In this document: positions 17,320-26,523 of the stretch, piece after piece
Numbering within the stretch: the first letter of the stretch is position 1
Layout of the letters: each line of letters opens with the position of its first letter
Assembly: GCF_036967215.1 (NCBI RefSeq)
Contig: NZ_CP146016.1
Span: forward strand, 772,501-836,500
Length of the DNA: 64,000 nucleotides
Direction of reading: 5' to 3'
From: Sulfolobus tengchongensis
Lineage (GTDB): Archaea > Thermoproteota > Thermoprotei_A > Sulfolobales > Sulfolobaceae
Notes under the pieces: model-generated
What the model was told of the DNA's origin: nothing
The model's input: only the letters and a program-made list of their open reading frames with translations
Database searches by the model: none
Translations under genes and position numbers: made by a program

Positions 17320-18078
17320 TCATAAAAATACGCTTCCACCATCAACTACAATTGTTTGACCCGTTATGAAGTCACTGTCATCAGATGCTAAAAATATTAG
17401 TGTGCCTACTAGATCTTCTGGTGTTTGATCCCTTTTAATTGATCTAGTTTCTTTACGACTCTCTAAATAGGTTGGCTGATTTAACTTAAGTGTTGCTTTT
17501 GTCACTGTTAATCCTGGGGCTATTGCATTAACATTAATGTTGTACTCGCCCATTTCTCTTGCTAATACCCTAGTGAGTCCTATCACAGCTGCCTTAGATG
17601 CAACATAATGAGCGAAACCAGTAGTTCCAGAGTAAACTGTAGCTGATGCGATGTTTATTATTTTACCCTTTCCCTGCTTTTTCATATAAGGAAAAACAGC
17701 CTTTGAACATAACCAAACCCCCATTACATTAACTCTTAGGACCCTTTCAAATTCTTGTACTGAAATTTCGTAAAAGTATTTCTTTCTATCCAACATACCA
17801 TATATTGCAGCATTGTTAACTAAGATATCTATCCGTCCAAATTCGTCAAAGATCCTTTTAGCCATGTCATTTACTTGATTTTCATCACTAACATCAACCT
17901 TTAATGGTATCGCTTTAACTCCAATAGATTCTATACTCCTTGCGGTTTCATTAATGGTATTAAAGTCTATATCAACTAATACAACATTTGAACCCTCTTT
18001 TGCTAATGCGATAGAAAAAGTTTTACCTATATCACCAGCTGCACCAGTAATTATAGCTACCTTATCTTTAAGCCTCAT
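17320..18078 (-). CDS. Short-chain dehydrogenase/reductase (SDR)
   Basis: 252 residues, classical SDR. Visible: TGAAGDIGKTF cofactor loop near the N-terminus, DVSD, NNAAIYG, the catalytic Ser in ASATVY, and YxxxK in HYVASKAAVIG. The conserved Asp after beta-2 (LVDIDF) favours NAD. The C-terminus DFITGQTIVVDGG is standard. The ATG at 18078 is chosen over a TTG at 18087: a minus-strand TTTTTAAATTATG box lies about 27 bases before it. Likely oxidises or reduces a hydroxy or keto intermediate, for example a cis-diol from a Rieske enzyme; the substrate is inferred. Confidence 0.88.
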   Translation of the reverse strand: MRLKDKVAIITGAAGDIGKTFSIALAKEGSNVVLVDIDFNTINETARSIESIGVKAIPLKVDVSDENQVNDMAKRIFDEFGRIDILVNNAAIYGMLDRKKYFYEISVQEFERVLRVNVMGVWLCSKAVFPYMKKQGKGKIINIASATVYSGTTGFAHYVASKAAVIGLTRVLAREMGEYNINVNAIAPGLTVTKATLKLNQPTYLESRKETRSIKRDQTPEDLVGTLIFLASDDSDFITGQTIVVDGGSVFL

Positions 18079-18661
18079 AAATAGCAACTAGCTAAACATA
18101 ATTTAAAAATTTCTGTTGACGAATGCCAACAAATGTAAGTATCGTACAATATTCTCACTATTTTCCGGCCCTGACAAATATTAAGGTTACTTTGAACTAT
18201 GTGTTTTTGTCTAAATTACCAATAATATAGATAAACTCTAGATGTAACATAAAAGTAGATAAAGAAAGGCATAATCCTCTATAGTAATATTTAAATATAA
18301 ATCCTATTCTACTAGTAGACTTAAAATGATCAAACTTTGATTAAACTGCCAAGCTGTTTTTTATTTGGTTTTATTAAATGAACTAAAATGATAAGTTGAT
18401 ACACTTCTTAATTACTATAAGTCCACGAATCTATTAGTGTGTGTATCATTTGAAAACCGGACGATAATTCTATGAATAGCCCTGATAGAGAGAATAGCCT
18501 CAATTTTCAGAAATTCCACAAATTACGAATCTATTACAAAATTAACGTTAATACATCATATAAGAGTGCGCTAATTACGTAGCTATTTTTACAGGAACGT
18601 TCTTAGGTTCATTTCCTATAGGTTTATTAATTTATATAAGTAATGACTATTAGTGATTATA
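18079..18661. other. Divergent intergenic region with no gene seen
   Basis: About 580 AT-rich bases between the SDR and the orphan binding protein. It contains a perfect 12-bp palindrome ATTAACGTTAAT (18541-18552) and the TATA box TTTATATAA near 18631-18640, which is 25 bases before the ATG at 18662. Otherwise no coding or RNA signal is recognised. Confidence 0.4.
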
Positions 18662-19702
18662 ATGAATAATAGAAAGGTTAAATTAGGTATTAGCAAATCA
18701 ATTTTAATAATGATAGTAGTTATCATGATAATAGTAGCTGTAATTGGTGGAACTTTAGGATATTATTATACGCAAAAATCATCACAAGTAGTAACATCAG
18801 TAAAACCAATATCAACTACTCCAGTTACTATTGGAGCTTTACAAGGTAATGACCCGGATATATCAGCCTGGGGTTTCACTGAATCGCAACTCTTACCTAT
18901 GCTTAAAGAATATGATCCTAATATTAAGACACAAGATTTCTCTACTGCAACGTTAGTAATCCAAGGATTAGAAAGTGGTACAATACAAGTAGGCATAATT
19001 AGCACGGACTCGATAGTTGTTGCTATCTCTAAAGGTGCACCACTTGTAATCGTAGCTACATATAGGGTCACACCAGCAGTAAGAGATTTAGTAGTTAATT
19101 CAAAGACACCCATCAATTCCTTATTTCAGTTAAATAACACGGAAGATGCCGAACCATCACCGGGCATTTTACCTACTATAACCGATGAGTACCTAGAGTA
19201 TAAATATCATCTTCATTTTAATTTTGAATATGTGGGTTCTTTTCAAGGTCAAATAGCGGCTTTAATAACTGGTAAGGCTACTTTTGCAAACGTTAATCCA
19301 TTTGACGCATACAAACTAATTCAAAATGGCACCTTAAAGGTAGTTTATAGCTTTAGTCTAAAATGGCCTGCATATTCTGTGGTAACAAGCAGAAGCTTCT
19401 TAAAAGAACATCCGAATGCCGTAAGGGCAGTAGTAATGGGATTACTTAAAGCAAATCAAATCTACGAGTCGAATGTTAATAATCAAACAGTAAGTTTCCT
19501 TGCTAGCTACTATCAGAGAATTATAGGTTCTGAAGGAGCTATAGTTTTATTCAAAAACTACACATATTCTACTAATGGAGCTATTAACGTAACAGCATTA
19601 CAAGTACTTATAAATACTTATCGAGAGATAGGCGTGATCACTAACAGTACGTTAACAGTTAATGACACATACACGAACGAATTCGTCCCCATTGTAACGT
19701 AA
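18662..19702 (+). CDS. Orphan ABC substrate-binding protein, NMT1/SsuA type
   Basis: 346 residues. The N-terminus MNNRKVKLGISKSILIMIVV carries a basic stretch, a Gly-Ile-Ser at positions 9-11 and one long hydrophobic segment, the same arrangement as the binding protein at 364 (Ala-Ile-Ser at 9-11). A GYYYTQKSS spacer follows, then the NMT1-like body with GTIQVGIISTDSIVVAISKG, QGQIAALITGKATFANV and many sequons. No ATPase or permease is adjacent, so it may feed the 1640-3949 importer or one elsewhere. The ATG at 18662 is preferred to a GTG at 18653 because of TATA spacing. Confidence 0.82.
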   Translation: MNNRKVKLGISKSILIMIVVIMIIVAVIGGTLGYYYTQKSSQVVTSVKPISTTPVTIGALQGNDPDISAWGFTESQLLPMLKEYDPNIKTQDFSTATLVIQGLESGTIQVGIISTDSIVVAISKGAPLVIVATYRVTPAVRDLVVNSKTPINSLFQLNNTEDAEPSPGILPTITDEYLEYKYHLHFNFEYVGSFQGQIAALITGKATFANVNPFDAYKLIQNGTLKVVYSFSLKWPAYSVVTSRSFLKEHPNAVRAVVMGLLKANQIYESNVNNQTVSFLASYYQRIIGSEGAIVLFKNYTYSTNGAINVTALQVLINTYREIGVITNSTLTVNDTYTNEFVPIVT

Positions 19703-20013
19703 AATCTTTCTTGAGACAAGCTAGATTTGTCTTCCTTTAATCAATTTAATTAATATATAAATGCTTTATATTTTATAGATATTTTTGAATTAGGCAAATA
19801 TATTATAAAATAAATATATTACTTGACATCTCTGAGTGAAGTGATATGTGAAGTTTTATTGCAAATTTATGTACCTCAGAGTATAACCTTTTGACTTAAC
19901 TGAGAGTATTATAAAGATTATCGTTAATCTGCAAAACCCTTTCTAAAAATAATGACACTTTAAGAGTACTAATAGAACAATCTTTAAATATATCTTTATA
20001 AGTATATTTTCTT
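19703..20013. other. Intergenic region
   Basis: 311 AT-rich bases. A T-rich stretch follows the binding-protein gene. CTTTAAATATATC near 19982-19994 is placed to act as TATA box for the ATG at 20014. Nothing else is seen. Confidence 0.4.
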
Positions 20014-21096
20014 ATGCAAGAAGATGAAATACATTTTGGAGTATTTACACATCCCATCTTACCTCAAGATCTATCAAATTTTGATTTTTTAAAATACTAT
20101 AAAGATCATTTAAATCTCGTCAGGGAGGCTGAGAAATTAGGATATGAACATTTTTTCTTTGCTGAACATCATTTTTCTAGGCTAGGTGGAAATCCATCAG
20201 AAGGAGTATTGCTCTCAGCAGCTTGCCAGCATACAGTGAAAATTAGGATAGGATCCTTAGCCTATGTTATACCCGTTAGAAATCCTCTTCACCTCGCAGA
20301 AGAACTAGCACTACTCGATAATTTATGTGAGGGAAGGTTAGATGTTGGCTTAACTGGAGGAATAAGTGAACTTGAACTTAAAGAGCTTGGTTTAGATCCT
20401 AAGATTGCTAAAGTGATGAGCAGAGAGGCTACATCGGCTTTGCTGGGATTCATGAAGATCACAGCTGAAGGAAAGAGGTTTACTTTTAAGGGAGACTATT
20501 ATAAGTTTGAGGACGTAGAGAGACTCATACCTTATGTTCAGAAGCCACATCCACCAATTTGGATACCCACAAGAACAATACCTACTACCATATGGGCTGC
20601 TCAGAATGGCTTAAACCTAGTTACTGGTATTGACAGGGATGAGATCTTAAAGGAGAGAATTGATGCATATAGAAATAATTATTCTGGTATCGGTAACCCT
20701 AGATTAGCAATTGAGAAATACATCTTCACTAGCAATAACGAAGAAAAAGTAAATAAATTATTACCTAGCATGCTTAAGGAATTGAAAGGTGCCTTTTTGG
20801 ATTTACAAGAGAGAAAGAACATCAAAAGTTATGAAATAGGAGAAGTAAGAAAGGGCGAAGGATTCGTTCCACCGGAATTTTATAAATATGATGATGTGAA
20901 TTTCATGACTACTACTGCACGTGTATTAGTAGGTAAGCCAAAGGAAGTAGCGACTAAAGTAAAGAAAAGTTTAGAAATAACTAAGGCTAATACGTTCTTA
21001 ATACACATAGATTGGATTACAATAAGTTATGAAGATAATGTGGAAAATCTAGAGTTATTTGCCAATGAAATTATACCTGAAATTAAAAGAAGATGA
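20014..21096 (+). CDS. LLM-class flavin-dependent oxidoreductase, second copy
   Basis: 360-residue luciferase-like TIM barrel, similar in layout to the protein at 9529: YEHFFFAEHHFSRLGG near residue 45-60, IGSLAYVIPVRNPLHLAEEL, EGRLDVGLTGG and KPHPPIWIPTRTIP. The final third differs from its paralogue (EVRKGEGFVPPEF insertion before LVGKPKEVATK), which suggests another substrate. Two adjacent HH in AEHHF and the conserved HPP motif support flavin-dependent oxygen chemistry. Single gene with its own promoter. Confidence 0.85.
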   Translation: MQEDEIHFGVFTHPILPQDLSNFDFLKYYKDHLNLVREAEKLGYEHFFFAEHHFSRLGGNPSEGVLLSAACQHTVKIRIGSLAYVIPVRNPLHLAEELALLDNLCEGRLDVGLTGGISELELKELGLDPKIAKVMSREATSALLGFMKITAEGKRFTFKGDYYKFEDVERLIPYVQKPHPPIWIPTRTIPTTIWAAQNGLNLVTGIDRDEILKERIDAYRNNYSGIGNPRLAIEKYIFTSNNEEKVNKLLPSMLKELKGAFLDLQERKNIKSYEIGEVRKGEGFVPPEFYKYDDVNFMTTTARVLVGKPKEVATKVKKSLEITKANTFLIHIDWITISYEDNVENLELFANEIIPEIKRR

Positions 21097-21556
21097 TTTT
21101 TAGCTTTTAGTTGCTTTATAGAGCTTCTCAAAATTAACGCCAATTAAATTAATTCTCTTTAAGGAAACTACGTTCTAACTCTGAATAATTTACAAATATT
21201 CATAAAACATTTTTGTCAATGTTAACATTTGATGTACAATTTCACACTAAAATTCTTATGATGCCGTGAGTATTTTTCATAGTTTTTATGTTATTCTTAA
21301 TCTGAATTCCTGAAAATGAAGAGATTTAGTTCTTGGAAGGTCATAATGTCGTTATGTTACCATTAATTTGTTTTTACGAAGCTATATACCTGATTTCGGT
21401 CCTAAATCCTTGAAATTATACCAAAATGACTGCACTATGTGGAAGGTTAATAATTTGACTATTAAAATTTTTACCTATAAAGAACTGTACTAGACCATGA
21501 TCTCAGAATTTCTAAACACTCCTAGAAAAAATAATTAATCTTTGTATTTATTTGAC
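21097..21556. other. Intergenic region carrying one copy of a repeated motif
   Basis: 460 AT-rich bases between convergent genes. It contains a segment (21112-21158) closely related to one at 57035-57078. No ORF of interest is seen. Confidence 0.45.
21112..21158. repeat. Intergenic repeat, copy A
   Basis: The core CTTCTCAAAATTAACGCCA (21124-21142) is identical at 57046-57064. Similarity extends left through TGCTTT and right to AATTCTCT. Both copies lie 3' of a plus-strand gene and 3' of a minus-strand gene. Origin unknown. Confidence 0.55.
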
Positions 21557-23179
21557 TTAAGCTTTAACCCTTTCCACTATTGCTTGTATTATTGCTGGTT
21601 TTCCTTTCTTAACATATTCTACTGCCTCTGTTAACGTCTCCTTAATCTCTTCTGGTTTCTCTATCAGCTTATAATAACCATTATATGCTAATATACCTTG
21701 ACCAATATTGTATCTAATGAAATTAGTTCCAGGGTATAAACCCTTAGCGACTGCCATACCATCTGGGTAAACTTCTTTAACAGCGTTTTCAGTTGCTAAC
21801 CATCCAGCATTATCATAAATTATTGTTAAAACGGGATACTTAGCTGCTACATAATAAAAGGCTTCCGGAACACCGAAAATAAACTGACCATCACCTACTG
21901 TCACAATAACTAGCTTATCATGCAGTAGCGATTTTATTCCCGTGGAAGCTCCTAATCCCCAACCTAAGTACCCAGCGGAGGGTTCTCCTAAATAGCTACC
22001 AAATTCATCTAATTCCGCATATTTAGGATTGAAAACATATTCGTTGACTATTATCGCCTTTTCTTGTTTAGCAATCTTTCCTATTTCATATGATAAATAT
22101 CTAGGATGAATTTTCCTATTCTTCCTTAACCTCTCAACCTCTTCTCCTTTCTCCTTAATCTGCCTTTCCCTTTTCTTAATTATCCATTCATCATCTTTAG
22201 GCCTAATATCATTAACCAATCTGTCGAAGAATTCTGAGACTGTTGATTGAATACATAAATCACACTGAAAGCCATAAAATGGTATGTTAGTATATGAAGG
22301 ATCTGTATCAACTCTTATTACATTGCCCTTAATTTCTTGCTTTTTAGGTATCCAAGGTACATCGTTTTCTACAACTATTAGTAAATCTGATTCAGATAGA
22401 TCTATATTATCTAAAGCCATGCTACCATTTGAGGGGTAGTTGACATATCCCCCTATATAATTTATTACTGGTATTCTAGTTTTATTAGCGAAGTTAACTA
22501 AAGATTCAAACCAATCTTTTCTTCTACCTGAATTCCACGTTATAATAATTGGTCTTTCAGCCTCATTAATCATTTTCTTTGCTTTTTCTAAATGAGCCCT
22601 AGGTGCAGCTGGTTCAAAAGGCTCCATTTTGACACGTCTATATTCTGTCTCCTCTACTGTGATTTCTCTTGGAAACACAATATAAACTGGTCCCTTGGGT
22701 TCACTTAGAGCAATCTGAAATGCTCTTGATATGGTTTCTGGAATCTGTTCAACTCTTCTAATCTCAAAAGCGTATTTAACCCATGGCTTTACCATATCAG
22801 TCTGGTTCTCAACTTCCTGGGGCCAATGAATCCTAACATTTCTACTTGCTCTACTTCCTCTCTCAGTATATGGACTTTTCCCAGCCAATACTATTAATGG
22901 AAGTCGCATGGTATACGCATCCATTAGAATTCCTATAACATTAGCAGTTCCAGGAGTAGTATGTACTAATACTACTCCAACTCTACCTAGAAAAGACTGC
23001 CCTAATGCCATAGACGATGCAACTATTTCATGTGGAACCTCTTCTAAATCTGGCAAATTATTAGGATCTTTTACCTTCTCCTCAATTAACGCAGCATGAT
23101 CAGTACCACCAACCATAAATATTTTTTCAACCCCAAATTCCCTTAACAGCTTAAGTATGATTTTTGCACCAGTTAACAT
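21557..23179 (-). CDS. ThDP-dependent enzyme (acetolactate synthase / benzoylformate decarboxylase family), no. 1
   Basis: 540 residues from the ATG at 23179, chosen over a TTG at 23194 because a minus-strand TTTATATATT box is 27 bases before it. Three ThDP-enzyme domains: pyrimidine-binding domain with the activating Glu in VPHEIVA (about residue 51), a central domain, and the pyrophosphate domain with GDGQFIFGVPEAFYY and YDNAGW in place of the usual NN. Family members decarboxylate 2-oxo acids or join them. In this context a 2-oxo acid decarboxylase acting on aryl-glyoxylates is plausible but unproven. Confidence 0.8.
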   Translation of the reverse strand: MLTGAKIILKLLREFGVEKIFMVGGTDHAALIEEKVKDPNNLPDLEEVPHEIVASSMALGQSFLGRVGVVLVHTTPGTANVIGILMDAYTMRLPLIVLAGKSPYTERGSRASRNVRIHWPQEVENQTDMVKPWVKYAFEIRRVEQIPETISRAFQIALSEPKGPVYIVFPREITVEETEYRRVKMEPFEPAAPRAHLEKAKKMINEAERPIIITWNSGRRKDWFESLVNFANKTRIPVINYIGGYVNYPSNGSMALDNIDLSESDLLIVVENDVPWIPKKQEIKGNVIRVDTDPSYTNIPFYGFQCDLCIQSTVSEFFDRLVNDIRPKDDEWIIKKRERQIKEKGEEVERLRKNRKIHPRYLSYEIGKIAKQEKAIIVNEYVFNPKYAELDEFGSYLGEPSAGYLGWGLGASTGIKSLLHDKLVIVTVGDGQFIFGVPEAFYYVAAKYPVLTIIYDNAGWLATENAVKEVYPDGMAVAKGLYPGTNFIRYNIGQGILAYNGYYKLIEKPEEIKETLTEAVEYVKKGKPAIIQAIVERVKA

Positions 23180-23984
23180 TAAAAACTCTTTCAATGAATG
23201 AATATATAAACTTTTTCAATAAAATGCTATAGATAGTATATACATGAATTATTTGACTAGTGAAAATATATTTAAACTGTCATAAGTATATGTTAAAATA
23301 TATTTGGGAATAATGGTTTATCAATTCTTGTTAATTTTACGTTTTGAACGACATATTATAGTGTTCTTATATATTAACCTGACTTCTCCCCACTATCAAA
23401 TGGCAAAAATCCTCCTATTGATTCGTGAATACATCTCTCATTTTAAGGACAGTCGAGCGGCTCAGAGAACCCATCCCATAAAGATTCATTACAGCAATAT
23501 AATCACGATGATCCTCATACCACACTCATATAACACAACATTATGTACTTCTTTTAAAAAAGAAGTGATTTTACGTTCACATAACCACTGTAGAACGAAT
23601 CTTTTATATTTCATATAACGATTAATCATGAGCTACAGAAACGAGAAGCCAATCTTCATGCTAAGAGTCACAATTACCGCCTCGAAGGAACTATCTCATG
23701 AATAGTTAGTTCTGAAGCCCATAGAATGCGTTTTTACCTAAAGAAGGGTCTTTTAAAACTTTTTGCAGGCATTCCATGCATAGAGGCTTTCTGCCCACAT
23801 TTTCGTAAAATTCAGTAGTTAAGCGGACTAATAATAAATAGAGATCTACCTAATATGACTACTTAGGTTGCAAACTTAACTGGGGATTTGGTCTATTATT
23901 AACAATTTTATTATATAATAAACTTTATTTTATTGATCAGCTAAACTTTAATACCACAGTAGTATTTATTATTTTTGATTAAGT
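23180..23984. other. Intergenic region mostly filled by a decayed IS
   Basis: About 800 bases. 23379-23810 is a degraded TnpB element, described separately. The flanks are AT-rich: the left holds the ThDP gene promoter near 23201-23210, the right the promoter region of the next MHS transporter. Confidence 0.6.
23379..23810 (-). mobile_element. Internally deleted, degenerate TnpB-type insertion element
   Basis: The left edge (CTGACTT-CTCCCC, 23379 onward) matches the right end of the intact TnpB element at 61913. Similarity continues through CAGTCGAG-GGCTCAGAGAACCC and AATCACGATGATC, which is the 3' end of tnpB. Near 23531-23540 it jumps to a match with 62922 onward (ATTATGTACTTCTTTT), the 5' part of tnpB, and ends in TTTCTGCCCACATTTT-GTAA like the other end at 63205. 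About 0.86 kb of the tnpB body is missing and the rest has many changes and stops. It is therefore a MITE-like relic keeping both ends. Confidence 0.82.
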
Positions 23985-25313
23985 ATGGTAAAGTATAGTG
24001 TAGTTAAAACATCAATGGCAGGTCTAATTGGTACTATGGTTGAATTTTACGATTTTTTCTTAGCAGGGGCAACTGCAATTACAATTTGGCCTACTCTTTT
24101 CTTTCCTTCTAGTATACCTGCATTAGCTTTAGCATTATCTATCACTGCTTATGCTATTTCATATATAGGAAGGCCTGTTGGTGCGTTAATATTTGGACAT
24201 TTTGGAGATTCTAGAGGAAGATTATCAGCACTAATATGGACCTTACTTATAGCTAGTATAGGAACGATTGGAGTGGCTTTAGTACCATCTTATGCAAGTA
24301 TTGGCATCATAGCTCCCGCATTAATTATATTGTTTAGGATATTGTTTGGAGTCGGAATTGGTGGAGAATTAGGTGGTGCTGCTACATGGATCTCTGAAGT
24401 AGGAAACCAATCTAAATTACGCGCTTTATGGAGTGGTGGATTTGTACAACTTGGAGGATCCTTAGGAATAGCTCTCTCAACTGGATTATTCACCTTAACA
24501 GCTAACATATTACCTTCCTCTGCTCTTATTAGTTGGGGATGGAGACTCTTATTTGGTATAGGTGCTGTTCTCCTCATTTTAGGCGCAATAATGAGATATA
24601 AGTTAAGTGAAAGTCCACTTTTCCTTCAAGAAAAAGATAGGATAAAACAAAGAAAAGGTTCTCCTGCAATTATGGCTTTAAAAAGTAAATGGAAGACTAT
24701 CTTACTTTTAGCTTTAATAGCAATGTATGTCCCAATTACCTTAGCCGGAGTAATTCAATCCTTCCTACCAAGCTATTTTAGAGCGTTAGAGCTTCAACAT
24801 GGTGTGCATGTACCGCCTTCTCTTATTACAGAAATAATATTAATCGGCTCTGTGTCTGGAGGTATTATAGGGCCTGTGGTAGGTGGGGTACTATCTAACA
24901 TTTTAGGTAGGAAGAAAACAATTATGATCTCGACATTAGGTACTGCAATACTATTATATATAGCACTCCTTATATATTCTACTCGAGCATTTCCTGCAAT
25001 CGTAACAATGGAATCTATAGTTTATTTAATAGCATTAATTGGGAACGCAGCTCTAACTAACTTGTTTGTTGAATACTTCCCCACTGAAATAAGATATTCA
25101 GCATCAAGTTTAGTATACCAAATAGGAAATGGTATTTATGGTGGTGTTACAATATCTTTTATCTATACCTCATTAGTAGCCTCGCTAGGAGGAATAATAA
25201 ACGCCATAAGCCCCATAGTTTTTGCAACTAGTGGAATTGCTATCATATCCTTTATAGTAACATTGCTATCAAGAGAGACTAAGGATTTGGACTTAGCTAA
25301 GGTCTCTACGTAG
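23985..25313 (+). CDS. MFS transporter, MHS type, no. 2
   Basis: 442 residues, twelve helices. GTMVEFYDFFLAGATAI in helix 1, RPVGALIFGHFGDSRGR in loop 2-3, LFGVGIGGELGGAATW in helix 4 and ILGRKKTIM in the second half define the MHS group of proton symporters for organic acids. Its last base is one base away from the end of the convergent amidohydrolase gene, so the two transcripts must overlap. Substrate unknown. Confidence 0.92.
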   Translation: MVKYSVVKTSMAGLIGTMVEFYDFFLAGATAITIWPTLFFPSSIPALALALSITAYAISYIGRPVGALIFGHFGDSRGRLSALIWTLLIASIGTIGVALVPSYASIGIIAPALIILFRILFGVGIGGELGGAATWISEVGNQSKLRALWSGGFVQLGGSLGIALSTGLFTLTANILPSSALISWGWRLLFGIGAVLLILGAIMRYKLSESPLFLQEKDRIKQRKGSPAIMALKSKWKTILLLALIAMYVPITLAGVIQSFLPSYFRALELQHGVHVPPSLITEIILIGSVSGGIIGPVVGGVLSNILGRKKTIMISTLGTAILLYIALLIYSTRAFPAIVTMESIVYLIALIGNAALTNLFVEYFPTEIRYSASSLVYQIGNGIYGGVTISFIYTSLVASLGGIINAISPIVFATSGIAIISFIVTLLSRETKDLDLAKVST

Positions 25314-25314
25314 C

Positions 25315-26310
25315 TTACAATCTTAATTTATATATTTTTTTAGCATTTTTCTCATATATTAGCCCCAATTCATCCTCTGTGAGGTTTAAGGACTCTAATG
25401 TGTTTTTCATCCCTACTGGATCCGATATCTTAAATGGATAATCAGTTCCAAACATTACATGATCGTTCCCAGCGAATTTTATTAGATGATCTAAAGCTTC
25501 CTTACTGAAAACAATAGAATCATAATATATTTCCTTTAAGTACTCGCTTGGCTTTCTCTTTATTCTTCCCCTTATATCAGGATAAATCTCATAGCCTCTG
25601 TCCAATCTTCCAAATTGATAGGTTATATAGCCTCCACCATGTGCTGCAACAATTTTAAGCTTATATCTGTCTAGAATTCCACTCAAAATTATACGTGAGA
25701 GAACATGAGTAGTTTCAAACAAGTAATTAACTAGCTCACCGGTTCTGTAGTCTTCATTGATCACCTTATCTAATGGCATACTTCCAGGATGAATAAATAG
25801 CGGGACATCTAATTTAGATATGACCTCTAAGAGGGGCTCAAATTTGGGTGAGTCTATTGTTTCATCACCTATGCCCGTACCTATTATAAATCCATTTAAC
25901 CCAAGGTCTTTAATAGCTCTCTCTGCTTCCTCAATACTGTAATTTATATCGCTATTTAATGGGAGGGTGGCTAATCCTCCAAACATATATGGATATTTAT
26001 TTACAATATCGGCGATCTCGTTGTTTATACTTCTTGCTATTTTTATCTCTTCTTGTTCAGGTAAAAAGTAAGTCCATGGTCTAGAAATACTGAGAATTTG
26101 ATATGTAGTAAAACCGAACTTCTCTATTTCTTTCAATCTTTTTTCCATGTCAATTATGGCTTTGCCTATTAGTGCGGTCCTTTTTCCCTTACCTATTCTC
26201 ACTACATCATCAGAAAGTATAGATAACATCCCATATTTTTCTAGAACATTTACATAACTTTTAGTGTATATATGAGAATGGACATCTATTATAAGCAAAT
26301 CCTTGGACAT
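25315..26310 (-). CDS. Amidohydrolase-2 family protein (ACMSD-like)
   Basis: 331 residues from the ATG at 26310; a TTG three bases upstream is in frame. Complete metal site: IIDVHSHIY (His-x-His near residue 10), LFIHPGSMPLD, VAAHGGGYITY and MFGTDYPF with the conserved Asp. This is a decarboxylase/hydrolase-type TIM barrel that uses one metal ion, in contrast to the variant at 8306. The protein is closely related to the frameshifted gene at 54970-55933 and serves as its reference. A minus-strand CTTATTAAC box is about 27 bases upstream. The likely substrate is a carboxylated ring or ring-fission product. Confidence 0.85.
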   Translation of the reverse strand: MSKDLLIIDVHSHIYTKSYVNVLEKYGMLSILSDDVVRIGKGKRTALIGKAIIDMEKRLKEIEKFGFTTYQILSISRPWTYFLPEQEEIKIARSINNEIADIVNKYPYMFGGLATLPLNSDINYSIEEAERAIKDLGLNGFIIGTGIGDETIDSPKFEPLLEVISKLDVPLFIHPGSMPLDKVINEDYRTGELVNYLFETTHVLSRIILSGILDRYKLKIVAAHGGGYITYQFGRLDRGYEIYPDIRGRIKRKPSEYLKEIYYDSIVFSKEALDHLIKFAGNDHVMFGTDYPFKISDPVGMKNTLESLNLTEDELGLIYEKNAKKIYKLRL

Positions 26311-26523
26311 CAACTTATTTATAATGATCCTCTGTTAATAAGCTTTTATTCTTATAAATGACGTGACATTTGTTTATACATAATTTCATATACCTTGTAG
26401 CTTACATGTTCTGAAAAACATGAATTCTTATAAACGAGGAATTTCAAATCTAGTGTGCAGTATTAAAAAACAAATTCACGAGATTTAATAAAAATATTAT
26501 TAATAGAAAGATTTTCTACATGA

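Noticed and set aside
23304-23618. Plus-strand 104-residue ORF
   Set aside because: It runs antisense across the degraded TnpB relic and encodes nothing recognisable.
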